Shown here: positions 52,936 through 61,752 of the stretch, piece after piece
Position numbering within the stretch: position 1 is the first letter of the stretch
Layout of the letters: each line of letters begins with the position of its first letter
Source of the DNA: CAYZTD01 sp964638155
Lineage (GTDB): Archaea > Thermoplasmatota > E2 > DHVEG-1
Direction: 5' to 3'
Length of the DNA stretch: 64,000 bases
Assembly: GCA_964638155.1 (NCBI GenBank)
Contig: CAZWYI010000004.1
Location: 31,549-95,548, forward strand
Translations under genes and position numbers: made by a program
Notes under the pieces: generated by a model
What the model saw: the letters and a program-made list of their open reading frames with translations, nothing else
Told to the model about the DNA's origin: nothing
The model's database searches: none

Positions 52936-53856
52936 ATGGATTATGAACTAGCAATTATTGGTGCAGGCCCAGCTGGATATTCTGCTGCGATCTATGCAAT
53001 AAGATCAGGAATTAATACTGTTCTTTTTGATAAAGGAATGGGTGGAGGACTTGCTGCAATTGCTCCTAACATTGAAAACTATGCAGGTTTTGTTGAAATC
53101 CCTGGAATAGATTTAATGGAAAAAATGAAAAAACATGTAGAAAAATATACAAAGATTAATTTCAACGAAGAAGTTGAAGACATTACAAAAGAAAATAATG
53201 AATTTTTAATTAAAACAAATAAAGAAAAATATAAGGTAAAATCTGTTCTATTTACCACAGGTACAGAGCATCGAAAGTTGGATGCACCCGGCGAAAAAGA
53301 GCTTTCCGGCAAGGGTGTATCTTATTGTGCAACCTGTGATGGATTTTTTTTCAAAGATAAAAAAGTAGCTGTTGTTGGCGGTGGAAATTCTGCCTTAATT
53401 GAAGCAATTTACTTGAAGCAAATTGGTTGCTCAGAATTATATGTAATTCACAGAAGAGATCAATTCAGAGCAGAGGAAAGCTATGTAAATGAAGCAAAAG
53501 AAAAAGGTGTAAAATTTGTTTTAGATTCAACTGTTGAAAAAATTAATGGTGAAAATAACGTTAAATCTTTAGATTTAAAAGACAAAGGTACCGGTGAAAT
53601 AAGAAAAATAGAAGTTGACGGTGTTTTTATATCAATCGGGGAAATACCTCAAAATGATTTAGCAAAAAAACTTGGTGTAAAAACCGATGAACATGGTTTT
53701 ATCAAAATAGATAGGCAGGGTAGAACTAGTGTTAAAGGAGTTTATGCTGCAGGTGATATCACCGGTGGTCTTAGACAAGTTATCACTGCTGCTGCAGAAG
53801 GTGCGGTAGCTGCTCTAACTACAACTGAAGTTCTTGGTAAAAAATATCCTTATTAA
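52936..53856 (+). CDS. trxB: Thioredoxin reductase
   Basis: 306 residues from ATG 52936 (a TTG at 52924 would add four). GAGPAGYSAAIYA is the FAD loop, VVGGGNSALIEAIYL the NAD(P)H loop, CATCDGFFF the redox-active disulfide and GVYAAGDITGG the second FAD motif. It reduces thioredoxin-like proteins and could supply electrons to the anaerobic metabolism of this strain. It ends convergently with the AhpD-like gene with a four-base overlap. Confidence 0.93.
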   Translation: MDYELAIIGAGPAGYSAAIYAIRSGINTVLFDKGMGGGLAAIAPNIENYAGFVEIPGIDLMEKMKKHVEKYTKINFNEEVEDITKENNEFLIKTNKEKYKVKSVLFTTGTEHRKLDAPGEKELSGKGVSYCATCDGFFFKDKKVAVVGGGNSALIEAIYLKQIGCSELYVIHRRDQFRAEESYVNEAKEKGVKFVLDSTVEKINGENNVKSLDLKDKGTGEIRKIEVDGVFISIGEIPQNDLAKKLGVKTDEHGFIKIDRQGRTSVKGVYAAGDITGGLRQVITAAAEGAVAALTTTEVLGKKYPY

Positions 53857-54188
53857 AGATATTCATCAAGTGCTTTTTTTACTTCTACAATATAAGTCAT
53901 CGCAGGGCCACCACCCATTAGTATTGCAACGGTTGCTGCTTCCATTATCTCTTCTTTTTTTGCACCTGCTTTTATTGCTTTATCGACATGTATTGCAATA
54001 CAATATTTACATCTGGCTGTAATTGATGTTCCTATTGCAATTAGCTCTTTTGTTTTTGTATCAAGTGTTCCTTCTTTCAATACTTTTCCCATAAAAGATT
54101 TAAAATCTCTCATTGATTCAGGTTCATATTTAGATAGTTCCTTCATCATATCCATTACTTTATCTACTGATTCTTTCATTTCCCCCAT
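53853..54188 (-). CDS. AhpD/carboxymuconolactone decarboxylase-like protein
   Basis: 111 residues, all helical, with ITARCKYCIAIHVDKAIKAGA, the CxxC...H motif of the AhpD-like family of peroxidase-related disulfide reductases, then EIMEAATVAILMGGGPAM. Small members are thiol-dependent antioxidant enzymes. Adjacency with thioredoxin reductase suggests a redox partnership. Confidence 0.85.
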   Translation of the reverse strand: MGEMKESVDKVMDMMKELSKYEPESMRDFKSFMGKVLKEGTLDTKTKELIAIGTSITARCKYCIAIHVDKAIKAGAKKEEIMEAATVAILMGGGPAMTYIVEVKKALDEYL

Positions 54189-54250
54189 AAATATAGCCTC
54201 CGATAATAAACATTGAAAAAGTATTGATAAAAGTTTTTACAAAATATTTT

Positions 54251-54694
54251 TTACAATTTTCTTATTTCATTTATCTTATCTTTTTTTAATATACCAATTA
54301 GTTTATCTCCAGCTTTTTTGGCAGTTTTAGAAATCTTTCCAGACATTTTCTTTGGTTGAATTCCAATTATTAGAATTTCTTTTACATATTGTTCTAGGTA
54401 ATTTACAAGAACGGATATTGGTATTCCATGAGTGCTAATGTGCATTACACCAATTTTTTCTTTGAGAACTATCCTAATTTCTCCTGGTTCTAAGTTCATA
54501 TCAATTGCATCTATTATTATCAATTTTTCCGGATTAAGTTTTTTTACTTTTCCTGTATAATTCTCTGGGACGGTTCCTGCATCGATTACTTCTATGTCCT
54601 TAGATTTTTCTTTTTTTAAAATGTCTGCAACATAAGGACCAACAGAGTCGTCTCCGCCATCTCTATTTCCAATGCACATTAAAAGATATTTCAT
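54251..54694 (-). CDS. [NiFe] hydrogenase maturation endopeptidase (HycI-type)
   Basis: 147 residues from ATG at 54694. LLMCIGNRDGGDDSVGPYVAD, VIDAGTVPENY and LIIIDAIDM are motifs of the maturation peptidases that cleave the large subunit C-terminus after nickel insertion; the acidic ligands for nickel recognition (D in GDD, D in IDAIDM) and STHGIPISVL are present. It likely processes the large subunit at 60104, whose C-terminal extension follows DPCMSC. Confidence 0.88.
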   Translation of the reverse strand: MKYLLMCIGNRDGGDDSVGPYVADILKKEKSKDIEVIDAGTVPENYTGKVKKLNPEKLIIIDAIDMNLEPGEIRIVLKEKIGVMHISTHGIPISVLVNYLEQYVKEILIIGIQPKKMSGKISKTAKKAGDKLIGILKKDKINEIRKL

Positions 54695-54700
54695 AAGCAA

Positions 54701-56068
54701 TCAATTCTTTTTTATTATACTACGTGCAACTATTGTACCGGTTGCAGCACTAGCAACAATCCCTCTGGAAACTCCTGCTCCATCTCCTGCGACAAAAAAA
54801 TTTTTAATATTTGTCTCAAGGTTTTTATCTACAATAAAACGCATAGAATAAAACTTTATTTCAGGTGCATAAATAAGAGTTTGATCTGATGCAACACCAG
54901 GTATTACTTTATCAAGTTGAGAAAGACCTTCAATTATATCAGTAACAATTCTATGTGGTAGTGCCATAGAGATATCACCCGGTGTAGCCGTATCTAAAGT
55001 GGGTTTTATGAATGATTTTTCAATACGTGATTTAGTTGATCTTCTGCCTTTTTTTAGATCTTCAAGCCTTTGTATTATTGGCATACGACCACCTATAGTA
55101 GTTGATAATCTTGCTATACTTTCTCCATAGGCAGTTGTGTTTTCAACAGGTTCAGTTAGTTTAACATTTACTAGAAAAGCAAAGTTTGTATTTTCAGATT
55201 TTGTTTTAAAATTTGAGTGACCATTTACTCCAATATAATTGCCATAGTCTTCCATCACTACATATCCTTCAGGACATGTGCAAAAGGTTCTTACAAAATC
55301 ATCGTAGGTTTTTGTATATATGTGGAATTTAGGATCCCAGGCATATTTAATCACGTTTTCCATAACAACAGATGGAACTTCTACTCTAACACCTATATCA
55401 ATTGGCGCAAACCTTGTTTTAATTCCGAGTCTTTTTGCTTCTGGTATAAACCAATCAGCACCAGATCTACCGGTTGCTGCAATTAAAGAGTTACTGTTTA
55501 TAGTATTGTTATTGTCAAGTAAAAGTTCAAAAGAATTATTCTTTTTTGAAATTTTTGTAACTTTAGTTTCAAGTAAGAATTCTATTCCTTTTTCTTCTAG
55601 ATAATTTTTCATTGAATTAATTACAGATGGAAGTATGTCAGAACCTATGTGTCGTTGCGGTATTGGAATAAATTCTATTCCTGCCTCAGCTGCTTTTTTT
55701 TCTAAATCATGAGAACTATTTTCATATAATTCGTCTGGTGCACCATGTTTTAAAAAAATATTATCAATTTTTTTGATTAGTTCATCTGCAGTTTCTTTTG
55801 ATACAAATTCTTCTAGGTTTCCACCCACATCAGGTCTGAGGTTTAGTTTACCATCTGACATTCCGCCGGCACCACCTAGACCACATAAGATATTACAAGG
55901 CTTACATTTTAAACATCGCTTGTACTGAGAAATACTTGGACACTGCCTTTTGTTTACATCTTTTCCTTTATCAACTACCAATGTTTTAAAATTTGAATTA
56001 TCTGCAAATTCATATGCTGCAAATAGGCCAGCAGGCCCGGCGCCAATTATTATTACGTCGTATTTCAA
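54701..56068 (-). CDS. FAD-dependent oxidoreductase (COG2509-like)
   Basis: 455 residues. GAGPAGLFAAYEF is the N-terminal FAD loop, a cysteine-rich segment CPSISQYKRCLKCKPCNILCG follows, GGAGGMSDGKLNLRPDVGG is typical of this family, and FVAGDGAGVSRGIVASAATG closes the FAD site. The cysteine cluster suggests an iron-sulfur centre or a disulfide site. Substrate unknown. The stop lies 6 bases before the hydrogenase peptidase start on the same strand. Confidence 0.85.
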   Translation of the reverse strand: MKYDVIIIGAGPAGLFAAYEFADNSNFKTLVVDKGKDVNKRQCPSISQYKRCLKCKPCNILCGLGGAGGMSDGKLNLRPDVGGNLEEFVSKETADELIKKIDNIFLKHGAPDELYENSSHDLEKKAAEAGIEFIPIPQRHIGSDILPSVINSMKNYLEEKGIEFLLETKVTKISKKNNSFELLLDNNNTINSNSLIAATGRSGADWFIPEAKRLGIKTRFAPIDIGVRVEVPSVVMENVIKYAWDPKFHIYTKTYDDFVRTFCTCPEGYVVMEDYGNYIGVNGHSNFKTKSENTNFAFLVNVKLTEPVENTTAYGESIARLSTTIGGRMPIIQRLEDLKKGRRSTKSRIEKSFIKPTLDTATPGDISMALPHRIVTDIIEGLSQLDKVIPGVASDQTLIYAPEIKFYSMRFIVDKNLETNIKNFFVAGDGAGVSRGIVASAATGTIVARSIIKKN

Positions 56069-56127
56069 AACAACATCAAAACAAGTGTATCATTTAAAAA
56101 AGTTATGAAGAAAAAATATTTGTTTTA

Positions 56128-56655
56128 TTACTCTCCTTCAAACTCTACAATTGAGTAGATATTTTCTCCTATTAGTTTATCTCTTCCTTTTAGATCTGAT
56201 AGTTCTACAATAAATGCACATTCTACTAGTTTTCCACCAAGTTTTCTTACTAGTTTTCTTGCAGCATCAGCAGTACCAGCTGTTGCAATAAGATCATCAA
56301 CAATTAGCACTCTTTCTCCTTTTTCTATTGAATCAGTATGTATTTCTATTTTGTCTGTCCCATATTCTAAGGTGTATTCTTCTGATTCACATTTAGAAGG
56401 AAGCTTACCCGGTTTTCTAATCGGTACAAATCCACAATGAAGTAAATATGCAAGTGGCGCACCAAAAATAAAACCACGCGATTCAATTCCAAGAACCTTA
56501 TCTATTTTTTTATCTTTATATCTCTTATATAAGAGATCAATTGTTTCTTTAAAACCATCTGGATCTTTTAAAAGAGTTGTTATATCCCTAAACATTATTC
56601 CTTCTTTTGGCCAGTGTGGAACTGTTCTAATCTTTGATTTTATTAAATTACTCAT
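56128..56655 (-). CDS. apt: Adenine phosphoribosyltransferase
   Basis: 175 residues from ATG at 56655, which follows GAGGT; the longer frame would reach into the divergent promoter. VPHWPKEGIMFRDITTLLKDP, GIESRGFIFGAPLAY and the phosphoribosyl-pyrophosphate loop VLIVDDLIATAGTADA are as expected. It converts adenine to AMP. Divergent from methylthioadenosine phosphorylase, whose product adenine it salvages. Confidence 0.93.
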   Translation of the reverse strand: MSNLIKSKIRTVPHWPKEGIMFRDITTLLKDPDGFKETIDLLYKRYKDKKIDKVLGIESRGFIFGAPLAYLLHCGFVPIRKPGKLPSKCESEEYTLEYGTDKIEIHTDSIEKGERVLIVDDLIATAGTADAARKLVRKLGGKLVECAFIVELSDLKGRDKLIGENIYSIVEFEGE

Positions 56656-56724
56656 AATTTCTACCTCAAATTCATGATTGTTAAGCAAAAAGCTTTTTTA
56701 GTTATTTCTATTCGCAAATTGCAT

Positions 56725-57591
56725 ATGAGTGTAAAAATTGGTATAATCGGCGGAAGCGGCATCTATAAAATGGATATACTTAAGGATACTGAAGAATTAG
56801 ATATTGAGACACCTTTTGGTAAACCCTCTGATAAAGTAATTATCGGTAAAATAAACGATAGAGAAGTAGCGTTTTTACCACGGCATGGAAAAGGTCATAG
56901 AATTCCTCCTCATCAAGTAAATAACAGAGCAAATATTTTTGCGCTAAAAGAGTGTGGTGTAGAGCATCTTATTTCAACTGCAGCAGTAGGATCTATGAAA
57001 AAACGTATAAAACCGTGTGATTTTGTTATCGCACATCAATTAATTGATAGATCATTTAAACGAGCAACAACCTTTTTTGAAGATGGAATAGTAGCTCATG
57101 TAGCGTTTGCTGATCCATTTTGTGAGAAACTTTCAAATTTAGCCTATGATACAATTGAGGAACATGCAAAAGATGCAGATGTCCATAAGGGAGTATATAT
57201 TTCGATGGAGGGGCCACAGTTTTCAACTAGAGCTGAATCAAAACTTTATAGGTCTTGGAATGTTGATGTTATAGGAATGACACTTGCACCTGAAGCAAAA
57301 CTAGCTCGGGAAGCAGAAATGTGCTTATGCGGAATACTTACAGTTACAGATTATGATTGCTGGTATGAAGCCGAAGAAGATGTTACAGTTACAAATGTGG
57401 TTGAAAATTTAAAAAAGAACAATAAGAACCTAGCAAATATTCTTAAAAATTTAATTCCAAAGATAGATTATAAACGTGGTTGTCCATGTAAAAATGCACT
57501 CGAAGGTTCACTTATTACAAGTCCCGAGTTTATTGAAAAAAATGCAAAGCCTGAATTAAAAAAGGTTCTTTTGAAAAAATATTTGAAATAA
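56725..57591 (+). CDS. mtnP: S-methyl-5'-thioadenosine phosphorylase
   Basis: 288 residues from ATG 56725 (MSVKIGIIGGSGIYKM). FLPRHGKGHRIPPHQVNNRANI, STAAVGSMKKRIKPCDFV, YISMEGPQFSTRAES and GMTLAPEAKLAREAEMC are diagnostic of the MTAP/PNP family, releasing adenine from methylthioadenosine. Together with apt it makes a small salvage unit linked to polyamine metabolism, fitting the deoxyhypusine synthase in the window. Confidence 0.93.
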   Translation: MSVKIGIIGGSGIYKMDILKDTEELDIETPFGKPSDKVIIGKINDREVAFLPRHGKGHRIPPHQVNNRANIFALKECGVEHLISTAAVGSMKKRIKPCDFVIAHQLIDRSFKRATTFFEDGIVAHVAFADPFCEKLSNLAYDTIEEHAKDADVHKGVYISMEGPQFSTRAESKLYRSWNVDVIGMTLAPEAKLAREAEMCLCGILTVTDYDCWYEAEEDVTVTNVVENLKKNNKNLANILKNLIPKIDYKRGCPCKNALEGSLITSPEFIEKNAKPELKKVLLKKYLK

Positions 57592-57593
57592 AA

Positions 57594-57893
57594 CTAGGTT
57601 TTTTTCTTTAAATTTCTAAATGATAAGAGAAATAACAAAAACCAAACTGTTGCAGAGAAAAAATCAGCAACAAAAGATAGCCAAAGATCCATTGTAGCAA
57701 ATGTAAATGCTAGTATGAATAAACCAAGAGTCGTGAGACTTGCAGAATATAGATTTAAAATTGTTTTCCCTCTCCATACATCTTTTAATTGAGGAAATAA
57801 AATAACACCAAACATTAGACCCACAATTGATATTACAATATCTTGCCATTGTATGCCTGTACCAAATATTGAAGCAATAATTTCTTGTAACAT
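57594..57893 (-). CDS. Small membrane protein
   Basis: 99 residues from ATG at 57893, probably leaderless: TTTATATT lies about 25 bases upstream on the same strand. Three hydrophobic segments (IVISIVGLMFGVILF, ASLTTLGLFILAFTF, FFSATVWFLLFLLSF) suggest a small integral membrane protein of the type with a PQ-loop-like repeat (MFGVILFPQLKDVWRGK). The longer frame to 57989 overlaps hypE's leader and is unlikely. Function unknown. Confidence 0.65.
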   Translation of the reverse strand: MLQEIIASIFGTGIQWQDIVISIVGLMFGVILFPQLKDVWRGKTILNLYSASLTTLGLFILAFTFATMDLWLSFVADFFSATVWFLLFLLSFRNLKKKT

Positions 57894-57962
57894 GCAAGGA
57901 GGGCAAATAAAAGAATATAAATAAATCTTATGCATGTCACTTTTTACTTCCAGGTTATAAAT

Positions 57963-59018
57963 ATGAATGAAAAAATAAAACTCTCGCAAGGCGCCGGCGG
58001 AGAGTTGATGGATAAATTAATTAAAGACAATATTTTGAAACATTTTTCAAATAAAACTGAAAAAGCTGAAGTTTCTCTTTCTATGCTTGATGATTCAGCT
58101 GTGATTGATGATATTGTTTTTTCAACTGATTCACATACAATTAAACCCATAATTTTTCCTGGGGGAGATCTTGGTAGTCTCTCTGTTGCAGGAACAATTA
58201 ATGATGTATCGGTTATGGGTGCAAAACCTATTGCTCTTTCTTCAGGGTTTATAGTTGAGGAAGGACTTGACTTTGAAAAATTTGAAACAATTGTAAAAAG
58301 TATGGCTGAAATTTCTAAAAAAGCAGATGTTCCAATTGTCACAGGAGACACTAAGGTAGTTGAAAAAGGAGCAATTCAAGAATTTATGATAAATACCAGC
58401 GGTATTGGAAGAAGAACTAAAATTCTTGATGATAATATCTCTGAAGTAAAAAGTTGTAGAGAGTTTAATAGCAGGTGGCTTCTTGATTCAAATCTAAAAC
58501 CAGGTGATAAGATACTTATCTCTGGAAACATAGGCGAACATGGAGTAGCATTAATGTCATACCGTGAGGGATATGGCTTTGAAACTAAAATAAAATCAGA
58601 TGTTGCACCTGTAAATAAACTTATAGAAAAAGCACTTAATATTGGCGGAATAGTTTCAGCTAAAGATCCAACAAGAGGAGGGCTTGCAAATACAGTAAAT
58701 GAGTTTAGTGAAAAATCAAAAACAGGCATCATATTATATGAGGAGGAAATACCTATTCCTGCGGGAGTAAAAAGCGCCTGTGATATGCTTGGAATAGATC
58801 CACTTGAGATTGGCAACGAGGGAAAGGTTGTCTTTGGTTGTGTGAAAGAAAAAGCAAATGATTTACTTAAAGAGATAAAAAAGCATCCTCTTGGAAAAAA
58901 TGCAAACATCATTGGTGAAGTTACCAAAGAAATAAAAGGTGTTGTCCTAGAAACTGAGGTTGGAGGTAAAAGAAACCTGCATAAACCAATAGGTGATCCT
59001 GTTCCGAGAATATGCTAA
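57963..59018 (+). CDS. hypE: Hydrogenase maturation protein HypE
   Basis: 351 residues from ATG 57963. LSQGAGGELMDKLI, LDDSAV, STDSHTIKPIIFPGGDLG and the C-terminal PRIC are all present; the final cysteine carries the thiocarboxamide that is dehydrated to thiocyanate, the source of the cyanide ligands. ATP-binding residues of the PurM fold (GDTKVV, DPTRGGLANTVNE) are intact. It works with HypF, encoded at 61752; HypC and HypD are not in the window. Confidence 0.95.
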   Translation: MNEKIKLSQGAGGELMDKLIKDNILKHFSNKTEKAEVSLSMLDDSAVIDDIVFSTDSHTIKPIIFPGGDLGSLSVAGTINDVSVMGAKPIALSSGFIVEEGLDFEKFETIVKSMAEISKKADVPIVTGDTKVVEKGAIQEFMINTSGIGRRTKILDDNISEVKSCREFNSRWLLDSNLKPGDKILISGNIGEHGVALMSYREGYGFETKIKSDVAPVNKLIEKALNIGGIVSAKDPTRGGLANTVNEFSEKSKTGIILYEEEIPIPAGVKSACDMLGIDPLEIGNEGKVVFGCVKEKANDLLKEIKKHPLGKNANIIGEVTKEIKGVVLETEVGGKRNLHKPIGDPVPRIC

Positions 59019-59121
59019 ATAATAATGATATCCTTTTATTAACATAAATTTTTAAATACTACTTAAGATTACCAAAAAACGCTAAGTTTAATATTAATAG
59101 CATTTACGGAGGCATTATTTT

Positions 59122-59559
59122 ATGGCAAAAGGCTTGACTAAAGCATTTAAAAAAGCTCTTTGGGTTTATCATTGTAATAGTGGTTCTTGTAATGGTTGTG
59201 ATATTGAAATTATCGCAGCACTATGTCCTCGTTATGATGTAGAACGTTTTGGAATTAAACTAGTTGGAACTCCTAGACATGCTGATGTTTTACTTGCAAC
59301 TGGCCCAGTTACCCGTCAGCAGGCTGATAGATTGAAAAGAATTTATGATCAAATGCCTGATCCAAAAGCAGTTATTTGTGTTGGAAATTGTGGTAACACA
59401 GGTGATGTTTTTTATGAATCTTATAACCTAGTTGGACCAATAGATGAAATAATTCCAGTTGATGTACATGTAGTAGGGTGTCCCCCAAGACCTGAGGCAA
59501 TAATAAATGCTGTTGTAAAAGCCTGGACAAAACTTGAAACACTGGAGGCGAAAAAATAA
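59122..59559 (+). CDS. [NiFe] hydrogenase small subunit (group 4, NuoB-like)
   Basis: 145 residues. HCNSGSCNGCDIEIIA gives C23 and C26 for the proximal 4Fe-4S cluster, with CVGNCGNTGDVF and VVGCPPRPEAII as the remaining ligands. The short length and lack of twin-arginine signal place it with energy-converting hydrogenases (Ech, Mbh). GGAGG precedes the start by 9 bases. First gene of an overlapping operon. Confidence 0.92.
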   Translation: MAKGLTKAFKKALWVYHCNSGSCNGCDIEIIAALCPRYDVERFGIKLVGTPRHADVLLATGPVTRQQADRLKRIYDQMPDPKAVICVGNCGNTGDVFYESYNLVGPIDEIIPVDVHVVGCPPRPEAIINAVVKAWTKLETLEAKK

Positions 59560-60107
59560 TGGCTGAAAAACAATTATCTCCTGAAGAACTGGTAAAATAC
59601 TTCAAAGACGAGTTTAAAACAAAGATAAAAGATAGTAGAATTGAAAAAAGAACAGCTGGCAAAAATAAAAATGAATACTATCATATTTGGATCAAGATTG
59701 ATAAAAGTATTTTTAAAGATACAATAAAAAAACTATGTGATCTAACTTTTCCACATCTTGCAGTTTCTTCTGGAAATGATATGGGTAAATATATCGAGTT
59801 GATATATCATTTTTCTTTATATTTTGGTAAAAAAAATAATGAAATTTCTTTGAATATCTCTCTTGCTCTTCCAAAAAGTAAACCAGAAATAGAAACAATT
59901 TGTGATTATATTCCAGGCGCATTAATAACAGAAAGAGAAAAACAAGAAATGCTTGGAATAAAAATTAAGGGTATCCCTGATGAGAGAAGACTATTTTTAG
60001 ATGATGATTGGCCTGAAGGAGTATATCCATGGAGAAAAGATGAGAAAGGAATGGATGCCTATGTTAGAAATCTTCATGAAAACGATAAAACTGGAGGTAA
60101 AAAATGA
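59559..60107 (+). CDS. Hydrogenase 30-kDa-type subunit (NuoC-like)
   Basis: 182 residues. The N-terminal half is variable; the C-terminal half has the NuoC pattern PGALITEREKQEMLGIKIKG and RRLFLDDDWPEGVYPWRKDE. It links small and large subunits in Ech/Mbh and complex I. It overlaps the previous stop by one base and the next start by four. Confidence 0.9.
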   Translation: MAEKQLSPEELVKYFKDEFKTKIKDSRIEKRTAGKNKNEYYHIWIKIDKSIFKDTIKKLCDLTFPHLAVSSGNDMGKYIELIYHFSLYFGKKNNEISLNISLALPKSKPEIETICDYIPGALITEREKQEMLGIKIKGIPDERRLFLDDDWPEGVYPWRKDEKGMDAYVRNLHENDKTGGKK

Positions 60108-61351
60108 GCAAGGGAGATATTACTACTTCTAAAACTACTTATCAACTTCCAGTGGGACCTATTCATCCAGCACTTAAAGAACCTGTAATGTTTGAATTTG
60201 AAATAGATGGGGAAAGAATCATTGATGCTGATGTGAAACTCGGCCATGTACATAGAGGTATTGAGTGGGCTGGTCAGAAGAGAAACCCCATTCAAATATT
60301 GTACTTAGCAGAAAGAATCTGTGGAATCTGCTCAATTTCTCATCCTATTGCTTTTGCTAGAGCAGTTGAAAATGCAATGGGGCTTGAGGTTCCTGAAAGA
60401 GCAGAATATATCAGAGTTATTCAATCTGAACTTGAAAGAATTTGTTCTCATATGTTGTGGGCTGGAGTTGCTGCTCATGAAATTGGTTTTGATTCAGTTT
60501 TATTTTTAACATGGGAAATGCGTGAAAAAGCACTTGATCTTACTGAATATTTGACTGGTAATCGCGTTACAAAGGCAATTATTCAAATCGGCGGCGTTCG
60601 TCGTGATGTTACAAAAGATCAAATCCCAAAAATTGAAGAAACACTTGATTATTTCAAAAATAATTTTACAAAACTAAGAAAAGTTTTCTTAGATGATAAA
60701 ACTTTTCAGCTTAGAAGCCAGAACTGTGGTGTTCTAACTAATAAAGATGCAATGCAGCTTTGTGCAGTAGGGCCTACTACTCGTGCTAGTGGCGTTAAGA
60801 AAGACGTTAGAATAGATCAGCCGTATGCATCCTATGGAGATCTTGATTTTGATTATGTTACACCTGACATATTAACCGGTGAAGTAAACGGGGATGTATA
60901 TGATAGAATAATTGTAAGATTATTTGAGGTAAAACAATCCATTGATTTAATTGAGCAATGTGTTGATAAGATTCCATCTGGTGAACTCCTTGCTGAAAAA
61001 AAATTACCTAAACTTCTTGCTCAAGTTAAAAAAACTGAAGGTGAAGGTTTTGGAAGACATGAGGCACCACGTGGAGAATGTACTCATTATGTAAAATTCA
61101 ACGGAGAAAGTGAACACCCTTATACTTGGAAGGTTAGAGCTAGTACCTATGCTAATATTCTACCATGGATTCCAATGCTAAAAGGTGAGCAAATCGCTGA
61201 TATTCCAATAGTTGCAGCATCTACTGACCCGTGTATGAGCTGTACAAACAGGGTTGGATTTGTTCAGAGAAAAAATAAAAATAAATATGAACTTGATAAA
61301 GAAGAATTAAGAAAACTTAGTATTAAGAAAACAAGGAGGCTTATGAAATAA
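60104..61351 (+). CDS. [NiFe] hydrogenase large subunit (group 4)
   Basis: 415 residues. The four nickel ligands are seen: RICGIC (C73, C76) and DPCMSC (C377, C380). HRGIEWAG and GGVRRDV are conserved with NuoD. After DPCMSC comes TNR and about 30 further basic residues, a C-terminal extension that the peptidase encoded at 54251 may remove. It oxidises or makes hydrogen with ferredoxin as partner. It overlaps the ferredoxin gene by one base. Confidence 0.94.
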   Translation: MSKGDITTSKTTYQLPVGPIHPALKEPVMFEFEIDGERIIDADVKLGHVHRGIEWAGQKRNPIQILYLAERICGICSISHPIAFARAVENAMGLEVPERAEYIRVIQSELERICSHMLWAGVAAHEIGFDSVLFLTWEMREKALDLTEYLTGNRVTKAIIQIGGVRRDVTKDQIPKIEETLDYFKNNFTKLRKVFLDDKTFQLRSQNCGVLTNKDAMQLCAVGPTTRASGVKKDVRIDQPYASYGDLDFDYVTPDILTGEVNGDVYDRIIVRLFEVKQSIDLIEQCVDKIPSGELLAEKKLPKLLAQVKKTEGEGFGRHEAPRGECTHYVKFNGESEHPYTWKVRASTYANILPWIPMLKGEQIADIPIVAASTDPCMSCTNRVGFVQRKNKNKYELDKEELRKLSIKKTRRLMK

Positions 61352-61752
61352 TGAAATTCTCAATGCTTCCACAAGTTTTAAAGCAGATGTTTAAAAAGCC
61401 ATGGACTAACAAGTTTCCAGCTAAATACATTCCAGATAATGTTACAAAATATCTAAAAGACGTTGGTGATGGAAAAGCAAAGATGAACCCACCAATTAAA
61501 ACACCACCTGATTTTCGTGGGAAAATAAAATATGACAAAGAAAAATGTATCGGCTGTAAACTATGTATCCGTGTTTGTCCATGTGAAGCAATAGAGTTTA
61601 AACCAGAAGAAAAAAAGATAAAAATCTATGTTTCCAGATGTTGTTTCTGCAGCCAGTGTAATGATATATGTCCTGTGAACTGCCTTAGTATGAGCGATGA
61701 GTTTTTACTTGCAGATACTGATAAATATTCAAAGGACTTGATTGTTGAATAA
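61351..61752 (+). CDS. Hydrogenase ferredoxin-like subunit (two 4Fe-4S clusters)
   Basis: 133 residues with a basic N-terminal arm (MLPQVLKQMFKKPWTNKF) and two CxxCxxCxxxCP sets: CIGCKLCIRVCPCEA and CCFCSQCNDICPVNC. It corresponds to EchF/MbhN, taking electrons from soluble ferredoxin to the small subunit. In Mbh-type operons a NuoH-like membrane gene precedes it; here the large subunit gene directly overlaps it. Confidence 0.92.
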   Translation: MKFSMLPQVLKQMFKKPWTNKFPAKYIPDNVTKYLKDVGDGKAKMNPPIKTPPDFRGKIKYDKEKCIGCKLCIRVCPCEAIEFKPEEKKIKIYVSRCCFCSQCNDICPVNCLSMSDEFLLADTDKYSKDLIVE